Assembly (NCBI RefSeq): GCF_017565305.1
Contig: NZ_JAGEKP010000007.1
Span: 310,001-374,000 of the forward strand
Reading direction: 5' to 3'
Origin: Leifsonia sp. TF02-11
GTDB taxonomy: Bacteria > Actinomycetota > Actinomycetes > Actinomycetales > Microbacteriaceae
DNA: 64,000 nucleotides
The position numbers were made by a program, and so were the translations under genes. Of this stretch, positions 51,107 to 59,134 are shown piece after piece. The first letter of the stretch is position 1. Each line of letters opens with the position of its first letter. The notes below the pieces were generated by a model, which was not told the DNA's origin, ran no database searches, and worked only from the letters and a program-made list of their open reading frames with translations.

Positions 51107-52369
51107 TCAGCCGGTGAAGCCCGCCAGCGGGTCGGGCTCGCAGGCGTTTGCTGTCGGCTTGCCGAGCTCGTCACGCCGCTTCAGCGTGAGGCGCACAGGA
51201 CCGAGTCCGGAGACCGGCCTGGGCGGTGACGTTCGATGTGAGTGGTCGATCGACGGCCGCGGAAGCGAACGCTCCTTGGCCTTCGCATTCTTCAGGAGCT
51301 CCTCGCCGTAGCCCTGGACGCATTCCGGATCCGGCCCGTCGAGCGGCAATCCCGTGAAGAACTTGGCCGCCATGCAGCCGCCCTTGCAGGTGTCGAAGAA
51401 GGCGCAGGACGTGCACGCCCCGCCGGACTGCGGCTGTCGCAGCCGAAGGAACAGCTCCGACTCCCGCCACACCCTCTGGAACCCGCCGGGCATCCGCACG
51501 TTGCCCGCGAGGAACTCCTCGTGGATCGCGAACGGGCACGCGTACACATCGCCGACCGGGTCGATCAGGCACACGACGCGTCCGGCGCCGCACAGGTTGA
51601 GGCCAGGAAGCGCCTGCCCGTAGGCGGAGAGGTGGAAGAACGAATCGCCGGTGAGCACACCGTCGCCGTGTGCGACCAGCCAGTCGTACAGCTCGCGCTG
51701 CTGCTCGGGGAGCGGGTGCAGATCGTCCCAGCTGTCGGCTCCCCTCCCGGACGGGCGGAGGCGCGTGAGCCGCAGCTGCGCACCGTACCTGTCTGCGATG
51801 GCCTTGAACTCGTCGAGCTGCGGAATGTTGTAGCGCGTGCAGACGACGGAGAGCTTGAAGTTCTTCATGCCCGCGTCCTGAAGGTTCCGCATCGCCCGGA
51901 GGGCGGTGTCGTACGAACCGGGTCCGCGCACGTAGTCGTTGACCTCGGCCGTCGCACCGTCGAGGGAGATCTGGATGTCGAGGTAGTCGTTGCCCGCCAG
52001 CTGGCGGGCCCGCTCGGGGGTGAGCTTGACGCCGTTCGTGGAGAACTTGACGCCGACGTGGTGGGCGGTCGCGTAGTCGACGATCTCCCAGAAGTCGCTG
52101 CGCACCGTCGGCTCCCCGCCGCCGATGTTCACGTAGAACACCTGCATGCGTTCCAGTTCGTCGATGACGGCTTTGCATTCCTCCGTCGTGAGCTCGCGCG
52201 GATCGCGCCGGCCGGAACTCGACAGGCAGTGCACGCACGACAGGTTGCAGGCGTAGGTGAGCTCCCAGGTCAGGCAGATCGGCGCATCCAACCCGTACTC
52301 GAAGAGGTCGACGAGGCGGTTGCCCGTCGTGGTCCGGGGTGTTGCCCCTGTGGTCTCCAGAACGGTCAC
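51107..52369 (-). CDS. mftC: mycofactocin radical SAM maturase MftC
   Basis: This 420-residue enzyme has the radical SAM CxxxCxxC site [13 protein letters not shown] (about residues 41-48). A SPASM-type C-terminal iron-sulfur region carries [42 protein letters not shown] and DPECVQGY. In known systems it decarboxylates and crosslinks the terminal Val-Tyr of MftA. Its start overlaps the mftB stop (ATGA). A C-terminal tail of about 60 residues after the cysteine cluster is typical of the family. Confidence 0.95.
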   Translation of the reverse strand: MTVLETTGATPRTTTGNRLVDLFEYGLDAPICLTWELTYACNLSCVHCLSSSGRRDPRELTTEECKAVIDELERMQVFYVNIGGGEPTVRSDFWEIVDYATAHHVGVKFSTNGVKLTPERARQLAGNDYLDIQISLDGATAEVNDYVRGPGSYDTALRAMRNLQDAGMKNFKLSVVCTRYNIPQLDEFKAIADRYGAQLRLTRLRPSGRGADSWDDLHPLPEQQRELYDWLVAHGDGVLTGDSFFHLSAYGQALPGLNLCGAGRVVCLIDPVGDVYACPFAIHEEFLAGNVRMPGGFQRVWRESELFLRLRQPQSGGACTSCAFFDTCKGGCMAAKFFTGLPLDGPDPECVQGYGEELLKNAKAKERSLPRPSIDHSHRTSPPRPVSGLGPVRLTLKRRDELGKPTANACEPDPLAGFTG

Positions 52370-52659
52370 GACGCAGCCTCCACGAGCATCTCCGACCGGC
52401 GCAGCGCATCGAGGGCCTGGCCGAACCGGGGCAGCTCGCCCTCAGCGACCCCGGACGCCAGGCAGGCGTCGCGCGCCGTGTCCTGCGTGGGAAGCGCCTC
52501 GACCACCGCCAGCAGACGACGGTCCTTCAGGAACGAGAGCTTGCGGGTTCCGAAGTGGTAGAGCAGGGCACCGAAGGGCTCCGGTCGCACCGAGACCTGA
52601 GGGTGCAATCGCCAGGAACGCTCCAGGTCGATGACCTCGGCGTGCGCCTTAGTAGACAC
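52366..52659 (-). CDS. mftB: mycofactocin precursor-binding protein MftB
   Basis: This 97-residue protein is the peptide chaperone (RRE-type) of the pathway. I start it at a GTG at 52657-52659 that lies inside the last codons of mftA, in another frame, which gives the usual MftB length. The core is SWRLHPQVSVRPEPFGALLYHFGTRKLSFLKDRRL (about residues 15-50). It binds MftA and presents it to MftC. The overlap with mftA at the 5' end and with mftC at the 3' end suggests tight translational coupling. Confidence 0.9.
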   Translation of the reverse strand: MSTKAHAEVIDLERSWRLHPQVSVRPEPFGALLYHFGTRKLSFLKDRRLLAVVEALPTQDTARDACLASGVAEGELPRFGQALDALRRSEMLVEAAS

Positions 52660-52750
52660 CGCACATCCCGTCGATCGAAACCTCCTCGACGAGGGTGTCG
52701 GCTTCGACGACGTCACTGGCGGCGTTGTCCGGTTCAGGCATTGCATCCAT
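52649..52750 (-). CDS. mftA: mycofactocin precursor peptide MftA
   Basis: This 33-residue peptide was read directly from the minus strand. It starts MDAMPEPDNAASD and ends LVEEVSIDGMCGVY, the conserved precursor ending whose final Val-Tyr is converted to the cofactor core. The ribosome-binding site AAGGAGT lies eight bases before the ATG at 52750. The stop TAA (52649-52651) overlaps mftB. Short length hides it from ordinary gene finding. Its promoter sits in the mftF/mftA gap and overlaps the end of mftF. Confidence 0.96.
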   Translation of the reverse strand: MDAMPEPDNAASDVVEADTLVEEVSIDGMCGVY

Positions 52751-52813
52751 GTATTACTCCTTGCGACAGTGCAGCGATCGTGTTCGATCGTGGAGTTCTC
52801 CGCGACGCTGCCC

Positions 52814-52843
52814 ACTCTAGGTGGCACTAAGTGCCAGTCGCAA
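52814..52843 (-). promoter_or_regulatory. mftA promoter with MftR-type operator
   Basis: On the minus strand TTGCGA (52838-52843) and TAGAGT (52814-52819) are separated by 18 bases. The spacer contains a perfect palindrome with arms TGGCACT and AGTGCCA around one base (52822-52836). A repressor there would block RNA polymerase. The palindrome resembles that at 54999-55013 in front of mftR and mftE, so MftR is the likely ligand (inference). Confidence 0.7.
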
Positions 52844-54287
52844 GACCCCTCCGGGGATCGGCCTGCTCCTCCTCCCGCTCACGGCGGCGGCCGCGGACGA
52901 TGTCGGGGAGCAGCGCTCGCAGTGAGCGCCCGGTGAACGCGCTCTTCCACACCCCGAAGCCGTAGGCCAGATCGTCGAGCCTGCGCGCCAGCGCGAACCG
53001 GCCGAAGTCGAGCCGCGGACGGGTGCGGCGGTACTCGAGTGCGGCGTCCAGCACGGCGGAGACGAGGAGCGCTCTTCGCGCGCGCCGGGAGAAGAATGCC
53101 GCGAGCACGGCAACGGGCCACCAATGCCGCACCAGGAGCGCCATGGTCTGCTTCACGGCGGCGTCGACACCGCTGAGCGTGAGTCGCGACGCGTCACGGT
53201 ACGGGTGACCGCTGTGTGTCAGCTTGCGCGCGATGCGTACCGTCGCCCAGCCCGCGATGGCCAGGGCCGCCCACGGCGACCACTTCCGCTGTGCGAGCAG
53301 GGCGAGCACGAACGCGAGGCTCCACGGCGCGAACACGGCAGGGGCGATGAGGTTTCCGTGCCTGCGCTCCAACGGTGTCGCCGACGATCCGTAGAGCACC
53401 TTGCGCGACAGCCACTCCCGTGTGGTCGCGCGATGCTCGTGCCGCACGACGACGCCCGGTTCGTAGCGCACTCTGAGCCCGTCCGCGACGAGCCGCCAGA
53501 CCAGGTCGACGTCCTCCCCCTCGCGCATTCCGGGAGTGAAACCGGCGCCGAGCGCCTCCACCCGGGCGAGCAGGAAGGTGGCCGGCACCCACGAGACCGG
53601 TGCGCGTGGCTTCACCGCCGCTCCGGTCGGGCCGAGGTCGAGGGAGGACCGGGCGGCCTCGTACCGTTCGATCCAGTTCGCCCCCTCGCCGTCTCGCAGA
53701 CCGAGAACACGAGGAGCGACGACGGCCATCCGCTCGTCCGCGAAGTGCCGCAGCAGGGCAGGGACGACGCCGTCGTCGATGACCACGTCGGTGTCGACGA
53801 AGACGACGAACGGGGTCGTCACCTGCTCGAGCCCGCTGTTCCGCGCTCCGGCCGGACCGAGGTTGCGATCGAGCACGACGAGCTGCGCACCGTGCCGGGC
53901 GGCGGTGGCCGCGATCGGCTCGGGGTCGGGCGATGCGTCGTCGACGACGATCAGCGGATGGCCGGGCGGCACGCTCGCCAGCAGACGATCGAGCCCGTCC
54001 GCACGGCCGTAGGCCGGGATGACGAAGGTGACGTCCGCGGTCCCGACGTCGGGCGTCGGGAGGGTCTCCAGCACCGGGTCGGCGAGTCCGGCGTCGAGCA
54101 GGATGTCCGCGAGCGCCCTCGAGGGGGCGTCCCGCACGTCGAGGCGACGGTTCACCACAAGCCCCCGGGCGGCGTCCTTCAGGTAGAGCACCCGGGTGGG
54201 TGCTCCGCCGACCAGGGCACGTCCGCCGTCGCTGGCCCGCACATCCGCTCGGAGCCGAAGCACGACGCCGTCGGGGAGCCCGGTCAT
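52827..54287 (-). CDS. mftF: mycofactocin glycosyltransferase MftF
   Basis: This 486-residue family-2 glycosyltransferase matches MftF in length. The start at 54287 overlaps the mftE stop (ATGA). TFVIPAYGRADGLDRLLASVPPG, LVVLDRNLGPAGARNSGLEQ and the DxD-like VDTDVVIDDGV lie in the first half. MREGEDVDLVWRLVADGLRVRYEPGVVVRHEHR is the acceptor loop. Hydrophobic segments near residues 330-365 and 395-420 suggest membrane association. MftF adds beta-glucose units to the cofactor core in known systems. Confidence 0.93.
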   Translation of the reverse strand: MTGLPDGVVLRLRADVRASDGGRALVGGAPTRVLYLKDAARGLVVNRRLDVRDAPSRALADILLDAGLADPVLETLPTPDVGTADVTFVIPAYGRADGLDRLLASVPPGHPLIVVDDASPDPEPIAATAARHGAQLVVLDRNLGPAGARNSGLEQVTTPFVVFVDTDVVIDDGVVPALLRHFADERMAVVAPRVLGLRDGEGANWIERYEAARSSLDLGPTGAAVKPRAPVSWVPATFLLARVEALGAGFTPGMREGEDVDLVWRLVADGLRVRYEPGVVVRHEHRATTREWLSRKVLYGSSATPLERRHGNLIAPAVFAPWSLAFVLALLAQRKWSPWAALAIAGWATVRIARKLTHSGHPYRDASRLTLSGVDAAVKQTMALLVRHWWPVAVLAAFFSRRARRALLVSAVLDAALEYRRTRPRLDFGRFALARRLDDLAYGFGVWKSAFTGRSLRALLPDIVRGRRREREEEQADPRRGLATGT

Positions 54288-54967
54288 CCGCGGCCCTGTG
54301 GCTCGTGCCGGATGCGACGGGCGGCCTCCGCGACCATCCGTTCGAGGAGGTGTCTGCCCTCCGCCGCGGACGCGCCGCTCGGATCGCCCAGGACGCCGTT
54401 GGGTGAGACCGCACGCACGCCCCTCTCGCGCAGTTGTGGAAGCAGGGCCGCGATGTGGTCGACAGGCCCGGCCGTGGCGCGATCGGGCATCACGCGGGAG
54501 GGGTGCAGGTGCAGCAGCAGCGAGGTCTCGGCACGACCGGCGTGCGCGTCGCCGCCGGGTGGCACGCACGGGACCCAGTCGACCTCGCGCCCCTCGAACC
54601 GGAGCCGGTCGACCGCTGCGGTCAGCGCCTCGACATTGCCGCCGTGCCCGTTCACGAACACGGTGCGGTCGGCCCAGGTGCTGATCGAGCGGCCGAGTTC
54701 GATCAGCACAGCGGTCAGCGCCTCTGTGCCGATGGAGGCTGTGCCGGGAAAGTCCTGGTGCTCACCGCTCGCGCCGTAGGCGATCGAGGGGGCGAGCACG
54801 GTTCCGCCCGGCGGCATCTGTTCGGCGACCCCGCGGGCCACGGCCTCGGCGATCAGGGTGTCCGTGTCGAACGGCAGATGGAGTCCGTGCTGCTCGGTCG
54901 AGCCGACCGGCACGATGACCAGCGCGCCCGGCTCGATCCCGTCCCAACGCGTGTCGACGAGGTCCAT
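54284..54967 (-). CDS. mftE: mycofactocin precursor peptide peptidase MftE
   Basis: This 227-residue creatininase-family metallopeptidase has the metal-binding segments GSTEQHGLHLPFDTDT (about residue 22-37), NGHGGN and HAGRAETSLLLHLHP. Known MftE cuts the modified MftA to release the Val-Tyr-derived core (AHDP). It starts about 30 bp from the palindrome shared with mftR. It is the first gene of the minus-strand operon, ahead of mftF. Confidence 0.94.
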   Translation of the reverse strand: MDLVDTRWDGIEPGALVIVPVGSTEQHGLHLPFDTDTLIAEAVARGVAEQMPPGGTVLAPSIAYGASGEHQDFPGTASIGTEALTAVLIELGRSISTWADRTVFVNGHGGNVEALTAAVDRLRFEGREVDWVPCVPPGGDAHAGRAETSLLLHLHPSRVMPDRATAGPVDHIAALLPQLRERGVRAVSPNGVLGDPSGASAAEGRHLLERMVAEAARRIRHEPQGRG

Positions 54968-54997
54968 CCTCAGACCCTACAGTCGGACGAACACGGG

Positions 54998-55013
54998 TTG
55001 ACACTTGGTGCCA
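54998..55013. promoter_or_regulatory. MftR-type operator in the mftE/mftR divergent gap
   Basis: TGACACT-T-GGTGCCA at 54999-55013 matches the mftA promoter palindrome TGGCACT-A-AGTGCCA at most arm positions. It overlaps a consensus TTGACA (54998-55003) that may be the mftR -35 box. One regulator binding both sites would set mftR, mftE and mftA together (inference). Confidence 0.7.
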
Positions 55014-55044
55014 CGTGTCTTCGGGGTGGGTAAGAATGTGGGTT

Positions 55045-55659
55045 ATGACTGAACGGGCCGTCTCACCTGCGTCGGGGAGACGTACGACCTCGATCGCCCA
55101 CCTCAGCCATGTCGGTCTCCAGCTGTTCTTCGAGCGCGGGTTCGACGAGACGACGGTCGACGACATCGCCGTCGCGGCCGGGATCGGCCGGCGGACGTTC
55201 TTCCGTTACTTCCCGTCGAAGAACGATCTGCCGTGGGGCGAGTTCGAGGTCCTCGTCGACGAGATGCGCGAGCGCCTCGCCAACGTGCCGGCGGAGATGC
55301 CGATCTTCCAGGCGCTCCACGACGCCATCCTGGAGTTCAACCGCTACCCGGACGACGAACTCGGCTACCATCGCGAGCGCATGCAGTTGCTGCTGAACGT
55401 GCCGACGCTCGTCGCGCACTCGACGTTGCGCTACGCATCGTGGCGGGCGGTGATCGCGGAGTTCGCGGCGAATCGGCTCGGCCTCGACCCGCTCGATCTG
55501 AGGCCGCAGGAGATCGCGTGGATCTACCTCGCCGTCTCGCTGGCGTCGTACGAGCAGTGGCTGCGCGACCACGACAGCGACCTGGTCGACGTGCTCGACA
55601 GAGCATTGGCCGACCTTCCGGTGTTGTTCGGCGGCCAGCCGAGCGGGTACTCCGAGTGA
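55045..55659 (+). CDS. mftR: mycofactocin system TetR-family regulator MftR
   Basis: This 204-residue TetR regulator has the DNA-binding domain in residues 15-60 (IAHLSHVGLQLFFERGFDETTVDDIAVAAGIG, then RRTFFRYFPSKNDLPWGEF). The C-terminal region ELGYHRERMQLLLNVPTLVAHSTLRYASWRAVIAEFAA is typical of MftR. Known MftR responds to acyl-CoAs and represses the locus. It begins the plus-strand half of the locus and overlaps mftG (GTGA). Its start is placed at ATG 55045. Confidence 0.92.
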   Translation: MTERAVSPASGRRTTSIAHLSHVGLQLFFERGFDETTVDDIAVAAGIGRRTFFRYFPSKNDLPWGEFEVLVDEMRERLANVPAEMPIFQALHDAILEFNRYPDDELGYHRERMQLLLNVPTLVAHSTLRYASWRAVIAEFAANRLGLDPLDLRPQEIAWIYLAVSLASYEQWLRDHDSDLVDVLDRALADLPVLFGGQPSGYSE

Positions 55660-57224
55660 TCGCCCACGCGACGGAGGCGTACGACGTCATCGTCGTCGGG
55701 GCCGGATCGGCCGGGTGCGTCGTCGCCGAGCGGCTCTCCGCGGACGGCAGCCGGCGGGTGCTGCTCCTGGAGTCCGGTCCGACGCCGCTCGCCGAAACGG
55801 AGTTCCCCCCAGAACTGCTGGACGCCGGAACGGTGCGCGGCGCGGTGCCCGACGGCCCCTACTCGTGGACGTTCCCTTCGCTGCTGACCTCGGGCCGTCC
55901 CTACGAGATCGTCAGGGGTCGCATTCTCGGCGGCTCGTCGACCACCAACGGCGGCTATTTCATCCGTCCCCGACGCGCCGATCTCGAAGCGTGGGCCCGC
56001 CTCGGCGGCGAACGCTGGAGTGCCGCGGCGACGCTCGGCGAGCTCATCGCGCTCGAGGACGACCTCGATGCACCCCACCTCGCGCACGTCGCAAGAGAGA
56101 TCCACGGCAGAAGCGGTCCGATCCCCGTCCGGCGCACCGACCTGCATCATCCCGCCTCGGTGCTTTTCGGGGCCGCCGCGGCTGAACTGGGGTTCCCCGC
56201 CGACCCGGACAAGAACGCGGACCAGCCGCCCGGCTTCGGTCCCGTCCCGTGCAATATCTCCCGGGGAGTGCGGCGCAATGCCGGGGTATCGTTCATCCTG
56301 CCCGCGCTCGACCGCCCCAACCTCACGGTGCGTGGCGACTCGACGGTCACCCGGGTGATCTTCGCCCGGGAGCGCACAGTGGGCGTCGAAGTGCGCGGTG
56401 CAGGGACGTCCGGTTCTGTGGCGCTCGATGTTGTCCGAGCGCCGCTGGTCGTGGTGTGCGCGGGCGCCGTGAAGTCCGCGCAGCTGCTCATGCTCTCCGG
56501 GATCGGGGCGGAGCAGACGCTCTCGGCACTCGGCGTGCCTGTCGTGGTCGACGCGCCGCGGGTGGGTCGGGCCTTCGGCGATCACCCGCAGATCGCGATC
56601 GAGTGGCGGCCGAGGAATCCATCACCCGCTCCACCGGGCGGGTGGCTGGGGGGCGCACTGCACACCGACGACGTGGAGGTGCTCGGCACGCTCAAGCCGA
56701 TGGCGGCGCTGACCGACGCCGAGCATCTCCGCGACGAGAGTCCGCTCGCGTTGATGGCGAGCGTGATGACGCCCAGCAACCACGGTGTCGTCACCCTCAC
56801 CTCAGCCGATCCAGCGGTGCCGCCGCGACTGGACTACCACTACCTGGCTTCCGGCGAAGACCGACGGCGGATGCGGGACGCCGTCCGGCTGTGTGTCGAC
56901 CTGCTCAGAACGAGGGCGTGGAGCGAGGGCTCGACCGGCGACACCGCACCCGTTCCCCGCACGCTCGCCGACGATGACCTCCTCGACGACTGGATCCGTG
57001 CTCGCCTCGGCACGTCGCTGCACACGTGCGGCACGATCCCGTTCGGCGGCGGCGACGCCCCCGTCGACGGCCTGGGCCGCGTGCGGGGCGTCGAGGGGCT
57101 CGTCGTCGCCGACACCTCGATCCTGCCGACGGCGCCGACCCGCGGACCGGCGGTGGCTGCGCTGCTCGTCGGCGCGGTCATCGGGCGTGCCCTCGCGCAG
57201 CAGAGCGACGGCGTGAGCCGATGA
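55656..57224 (+). CDS. mftG: mycofactocin dehydrogenase MftG (GMC oxidoreductase)
   Basis: This 522-residue GMC-family flavoenzyme starts at GTG in an overlap with mftR. The FAD motif VIVVGAGSAGCVVAERLSADG lies near residues 11-30, the GMC signature GGSSTTNGGYFIRP near residue 90-105, and the catalytic His in RLGTSLHTCGTIPFGG near the end, with DTSILPTAPTRGPAVAALLVGAVIGRALA. Known MftG links mycofactocinol reoxidation to the respiratory chain. It is followed by the methyltransferase-like gene (ATGA). Confidence 0.92.
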   Translation: MIAHATEAYDVIVVGAGSAGCVVAERLSADGSRRVLLLESGPTPLAETEFPPELLDAGTVRGAVPDGPYSWTFPSLLTSGRPYEIVRGRILGGSSTTNGGYFIRPRRADLEAWARLGGERWSAAATLGELIALEDDLDAPHLAHVAREIHGRSGPIPVRRTDLHHPASVLFGAAAAELGFPADPDKNADQPPGFGPVPCNISRGVRRNAGVSFILPALDRPNLTVRGDSTVTRVIFARERTVGVEVRGAGTSGSVALDVVRAPLVVVCAGAVKSAQLLMLSGIGAEQTLSALGVPVVVDAPRVGRAFGDHPQIAIEWRPRNPSPAPPGGWLGGALHTDDVEVLGTLKPMAALTDAEHLRDESPLALMASVMTPSNHGVVTLTSADPAVPPRLDYHYLASGEDRRRMRDAVRLCVDLLRTRAWSEGSTGDTAPVPRTLADDDLLDDWIRARLGTSLHTCGTIPFGGGDAPVDGLGRVRGVEGLVVADTSILPTAPTRGPAVAALLVGAVIGRALAQQSDGVSR

Positions 57225-58054
57225 GTGTGCCGTCGCCGGAGATCGAGGGCGTCTCAGCCGACGGGTATCCGATCTACCGGGTCGACTCGCGCCTGTACCC
57301 GACACCGCGGCAGACCCGGCACGAGTTCCTCTCCGGACTGCACCGGGTCCTGCGCCCACGCACCTATCTCGAGATCGGCGTGGCAGAGGGATTCGGGCTC
57401 GAGCTCTCGAAAGCGGTCACGATCGGAGTCGATCCCGCACCACGCATCTCCCGCACGCTTCCCGCCGACATCGAGGTGGTGCGGCAGACCAGCGACGAGT
57501 TCTTCGGTCGCGACGATGCACTGGCGTTCTTCGGAGGCGTGCCACCCGATCTCGTGTTCATCGACGGGATGCACCTCGCGGAGTTCGCGTTGCGCGACTT
57601 CATCAACGTCGAGCGCCTCGCGGGGCCGGGCACAGTGGTGGTGCTCGACGACGTGCTGCCGCGACGCACGGAGGAGGCCGCACGGAAGCGGGCGAGCGAA
57701 TACTGGACCGGTGACGTCTTCAAGCTCGTGGACATCCTGCGCGACCGGCGACCCGACCTTGCGTGCGCTCTGGTCAACACCGATCCGACCGGAAGCCTCG
57801 TCGTCGTCGGACTCTACCCGCGGTCTGCCGTGCTGCCCACTGCATACGATGAGCTCGTCGCCGACCTCCGGACGCCGGACCCGCAGCGAGTGCCAGAGAG
57901 CATCATCAGGAGGGCGGGGGCGAACGATGCCCTGAACACGCTCTGGTGGGACGGGTGGCCGTCGATCGTCGCAGCGCGCGACGTCACTGGCCCACGCATG
58001 CCAGGCGGGCTCGTCGAACGCTTCCGAGGCGCTTTCGAACGGTCGACCAGGTGA
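57221..58054 (+). CDS. class I SAM-dependent methyltransferase-like protein in the mft locus
   Basis: This 277-residue protein starts in an ATGA overlap with mftG. The SAM-binding glycine-rich motif is YLEIGVAEGFGLELSKA (about residue 49-65), followed by VTIGVDPAP and PDLVFIDGMHLAEFALRDFINVERL (the acidic loop of Methyltransf_24-type enzymes), then VVVLDDVLP. It has no membrane helix. In mycobacteria a methyltransferase, MftM, decorates the mycofactocin glucose chain but is not linked to the cluster in the species I know. This gene could play that part; the evidence is position only. A cell-wall or sugar methyltransferase is the alternative. Confidence 0.75.
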   Translation: MSVPSPEIEGVSADGYPIYRVDSRLYPTPRQTRHEFLSGLHRVLRPRTYLEIGVAEGFGLELSKAVTIGVDPAPRISRTLPADIEVVRQTSDEFFGRDDALAFFGGVPPDLVFIDGMHLAEFALRDFINVERLAGPGTVVVLDDVLPRRTEEAARKRASEYWTGDVFKLVDILRDRRPDLACALVNTDPTGSLVVVGLYPRSAVLPTAYDELVADLRTPDPQRVPESIIRRAGANDALNTLWWDGWPSIVAARDVTGPRMPGGLVERFRGAFERSTR

Positions 58055-58075
58055 GGGCGCGGCGATCGCCGGATC
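58040..58075 (+). repeat. 36-bp direct repeat, right copy
   Basis: This copy matches 43475-43510 at 32 of 36 positions and overlaps the last codons of the methyltransferase-like gene. It contains GGTCGACC with one change after it and the palindrome GGCGATCGCC. The repeat marks the right edge of the mycofactocin locus. Confidence 0.55.
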
Positions 58076-58318
58076 GCGGGGAAGAGCCCAGATGTCGCTC
58101 GGGGCGAGGTCTTCGGGGAACCACCCCATCACCTCGTCGTGGGTAGCCGCTGTCGCGACCACCACACGTTCCGCGAACGGCCAATCCGGGGCGTCGAAAG
58201 CGGAGACGGCGACGCGAACGTCGTACACATCTGAGCGCTCAGCGATCCGGACTAGTGCCTCGCGAATCACCTGCAGGCCGGCCTCCGGATACACGTTGCA
58301 TCCGATACTGCCCACCAC
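58055..58318 (-). pseudogene. truncated hypothetical gene at the right edge of the mft locus
   Basis: A minus-strand frame of about 88 codons from a GTG at 58316-58318 reads like real protein: VIREALVRIAERSDVYDVRV, then FDAPDWPFAERVVVATAATH and EVMGWFPEDLAPSDIWALPR. It then runs on without a stop into the antisense of the methyltransferase gene. The WPFAERV pattern suggests a small cytosolic protein whose C terminus was lost. It starts nine bases after the phosphatase stop. Truncation at the repeat suggests a recombination boundary. Confidence 0.45.
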
Positions 58319-58327
58319 GTCGTTGCC

Positions 58328-59134
58328 TCACGAAACCAGAGCCGCCCGCTCCCGCGCATCCTTCCACAGAGCGAACAGCTCGCCGGCGACCTCCGGGGCG
58401 GCCACGAGGATGCCTCCCTCGTTCGGAAAGAGCGTCGGTCGCCCGTCGTGGCCGAGCACGGCGGCGCCCGCCTCGTGCGCGATGAGCACGGCGGCCAGGT
58501 GGTCGATGGGACTGAACCGGTGCACGATCCCACCGATTCCGCGTCCGGCGGCCGGGCCGAGCAGGGTGAGGGTCCCCGAGCCCATCACGCGCAGCGTGCA
58601 GAACGCGGTCGAGAGCGACTGGGCAAGCTCGCGCAGGCCGGTCCAGGCGCGGTGACCGGCGAGCTCGCTGCCGACGACACCGCCGATGAGCGAGCCGCCG
58701 GCGGCGATCCGCAGCGGCTCGCCGTCGCGGCGGGCGCCCTCGCCGGCGACGGCGTCGAAGAGTGCGTCGTTCCAGGGGTCCGCGACGACACCGACCAGCG
58801 GGAGGTCGTCGACGGCCAGTGCCAGAGAGAACGCGGTCCAGGGGATGCCGTTGGCGAGGTTCGTCGTTCCGTCCACCGGATCCAGGTACCAGGTGGGGCG
58901 GCCGGGCACCGCTTCGCCACCGAACTCCTCGCCCACGAACGCGTGGTCGGGGAAGCGGGCGCGCACCCGGTCGCGGACGTACCGCTCGATCGAGCGGTCC
59001 AGATCGGTGACCAGGTCGGCCGGGTCCGCCTTGGTCGTGACCGTGGTCACGGGATGCGTCCTGGTCTGTTCGCTCGCCCAGGCGCCGAGTTCGACGGCCA
59101 GCTCCCTGGCGGCTGCAATTTCCCCGGGGTTCAC
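58328..59134 (-). CDS. inositol monophosphatase family protein
   Basis: This 268-residue enzyme starts at a GTG overlapping the upstream gene (GTGA). It has the IMPase motif WYLDPVDGTTNLANGIPWTAFSLAL (metal-binding Asp pair), FVGEEFGGE and the late SPIDHLAAVLIAHEAGAAVLGHDG. The family removes phosphate from inositol monophosphate or related sugar phosphates. Its operon contains a glycerophosphodiester phosphodiesterase and an ABC importer, so phosphodiester-derived polyol phosphates are likely. The exact substrate is inference. Confidence 0.88.
   Translation of the reverse strand: MNPGEIAAARELAVELGAWASEQTRTHPVTTVTTKADPADLVTDLDRSIERYVRDRVRARFPDHAFVGEEFGGEAVPGRPTWYLDPVDGTTNLANGIPWTAFSLALAVDDLPLVGVVADPWNDALFDAVAGEGARRDGEPLRIAAGGSLIGGVVGSELAGHRAWTGLRELAQSLSTAFCTLRVMGSGTLTLLGPAAGRGIGGIVHRFSPIDHLAAVLIAHEAGAAVLGHDGRPTLFPNEGGILVAAPEVAGELFALWKDARERAALVS

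Noticed and set aside
57254-58318. 354-codon minus-strand frame as a single real gene
   Set aside because: Only its first 88 codons look like protein. The rest is antisense to the methyltransferase-like gene, which has a SAM-binding motif and an ATGA link to mftG.
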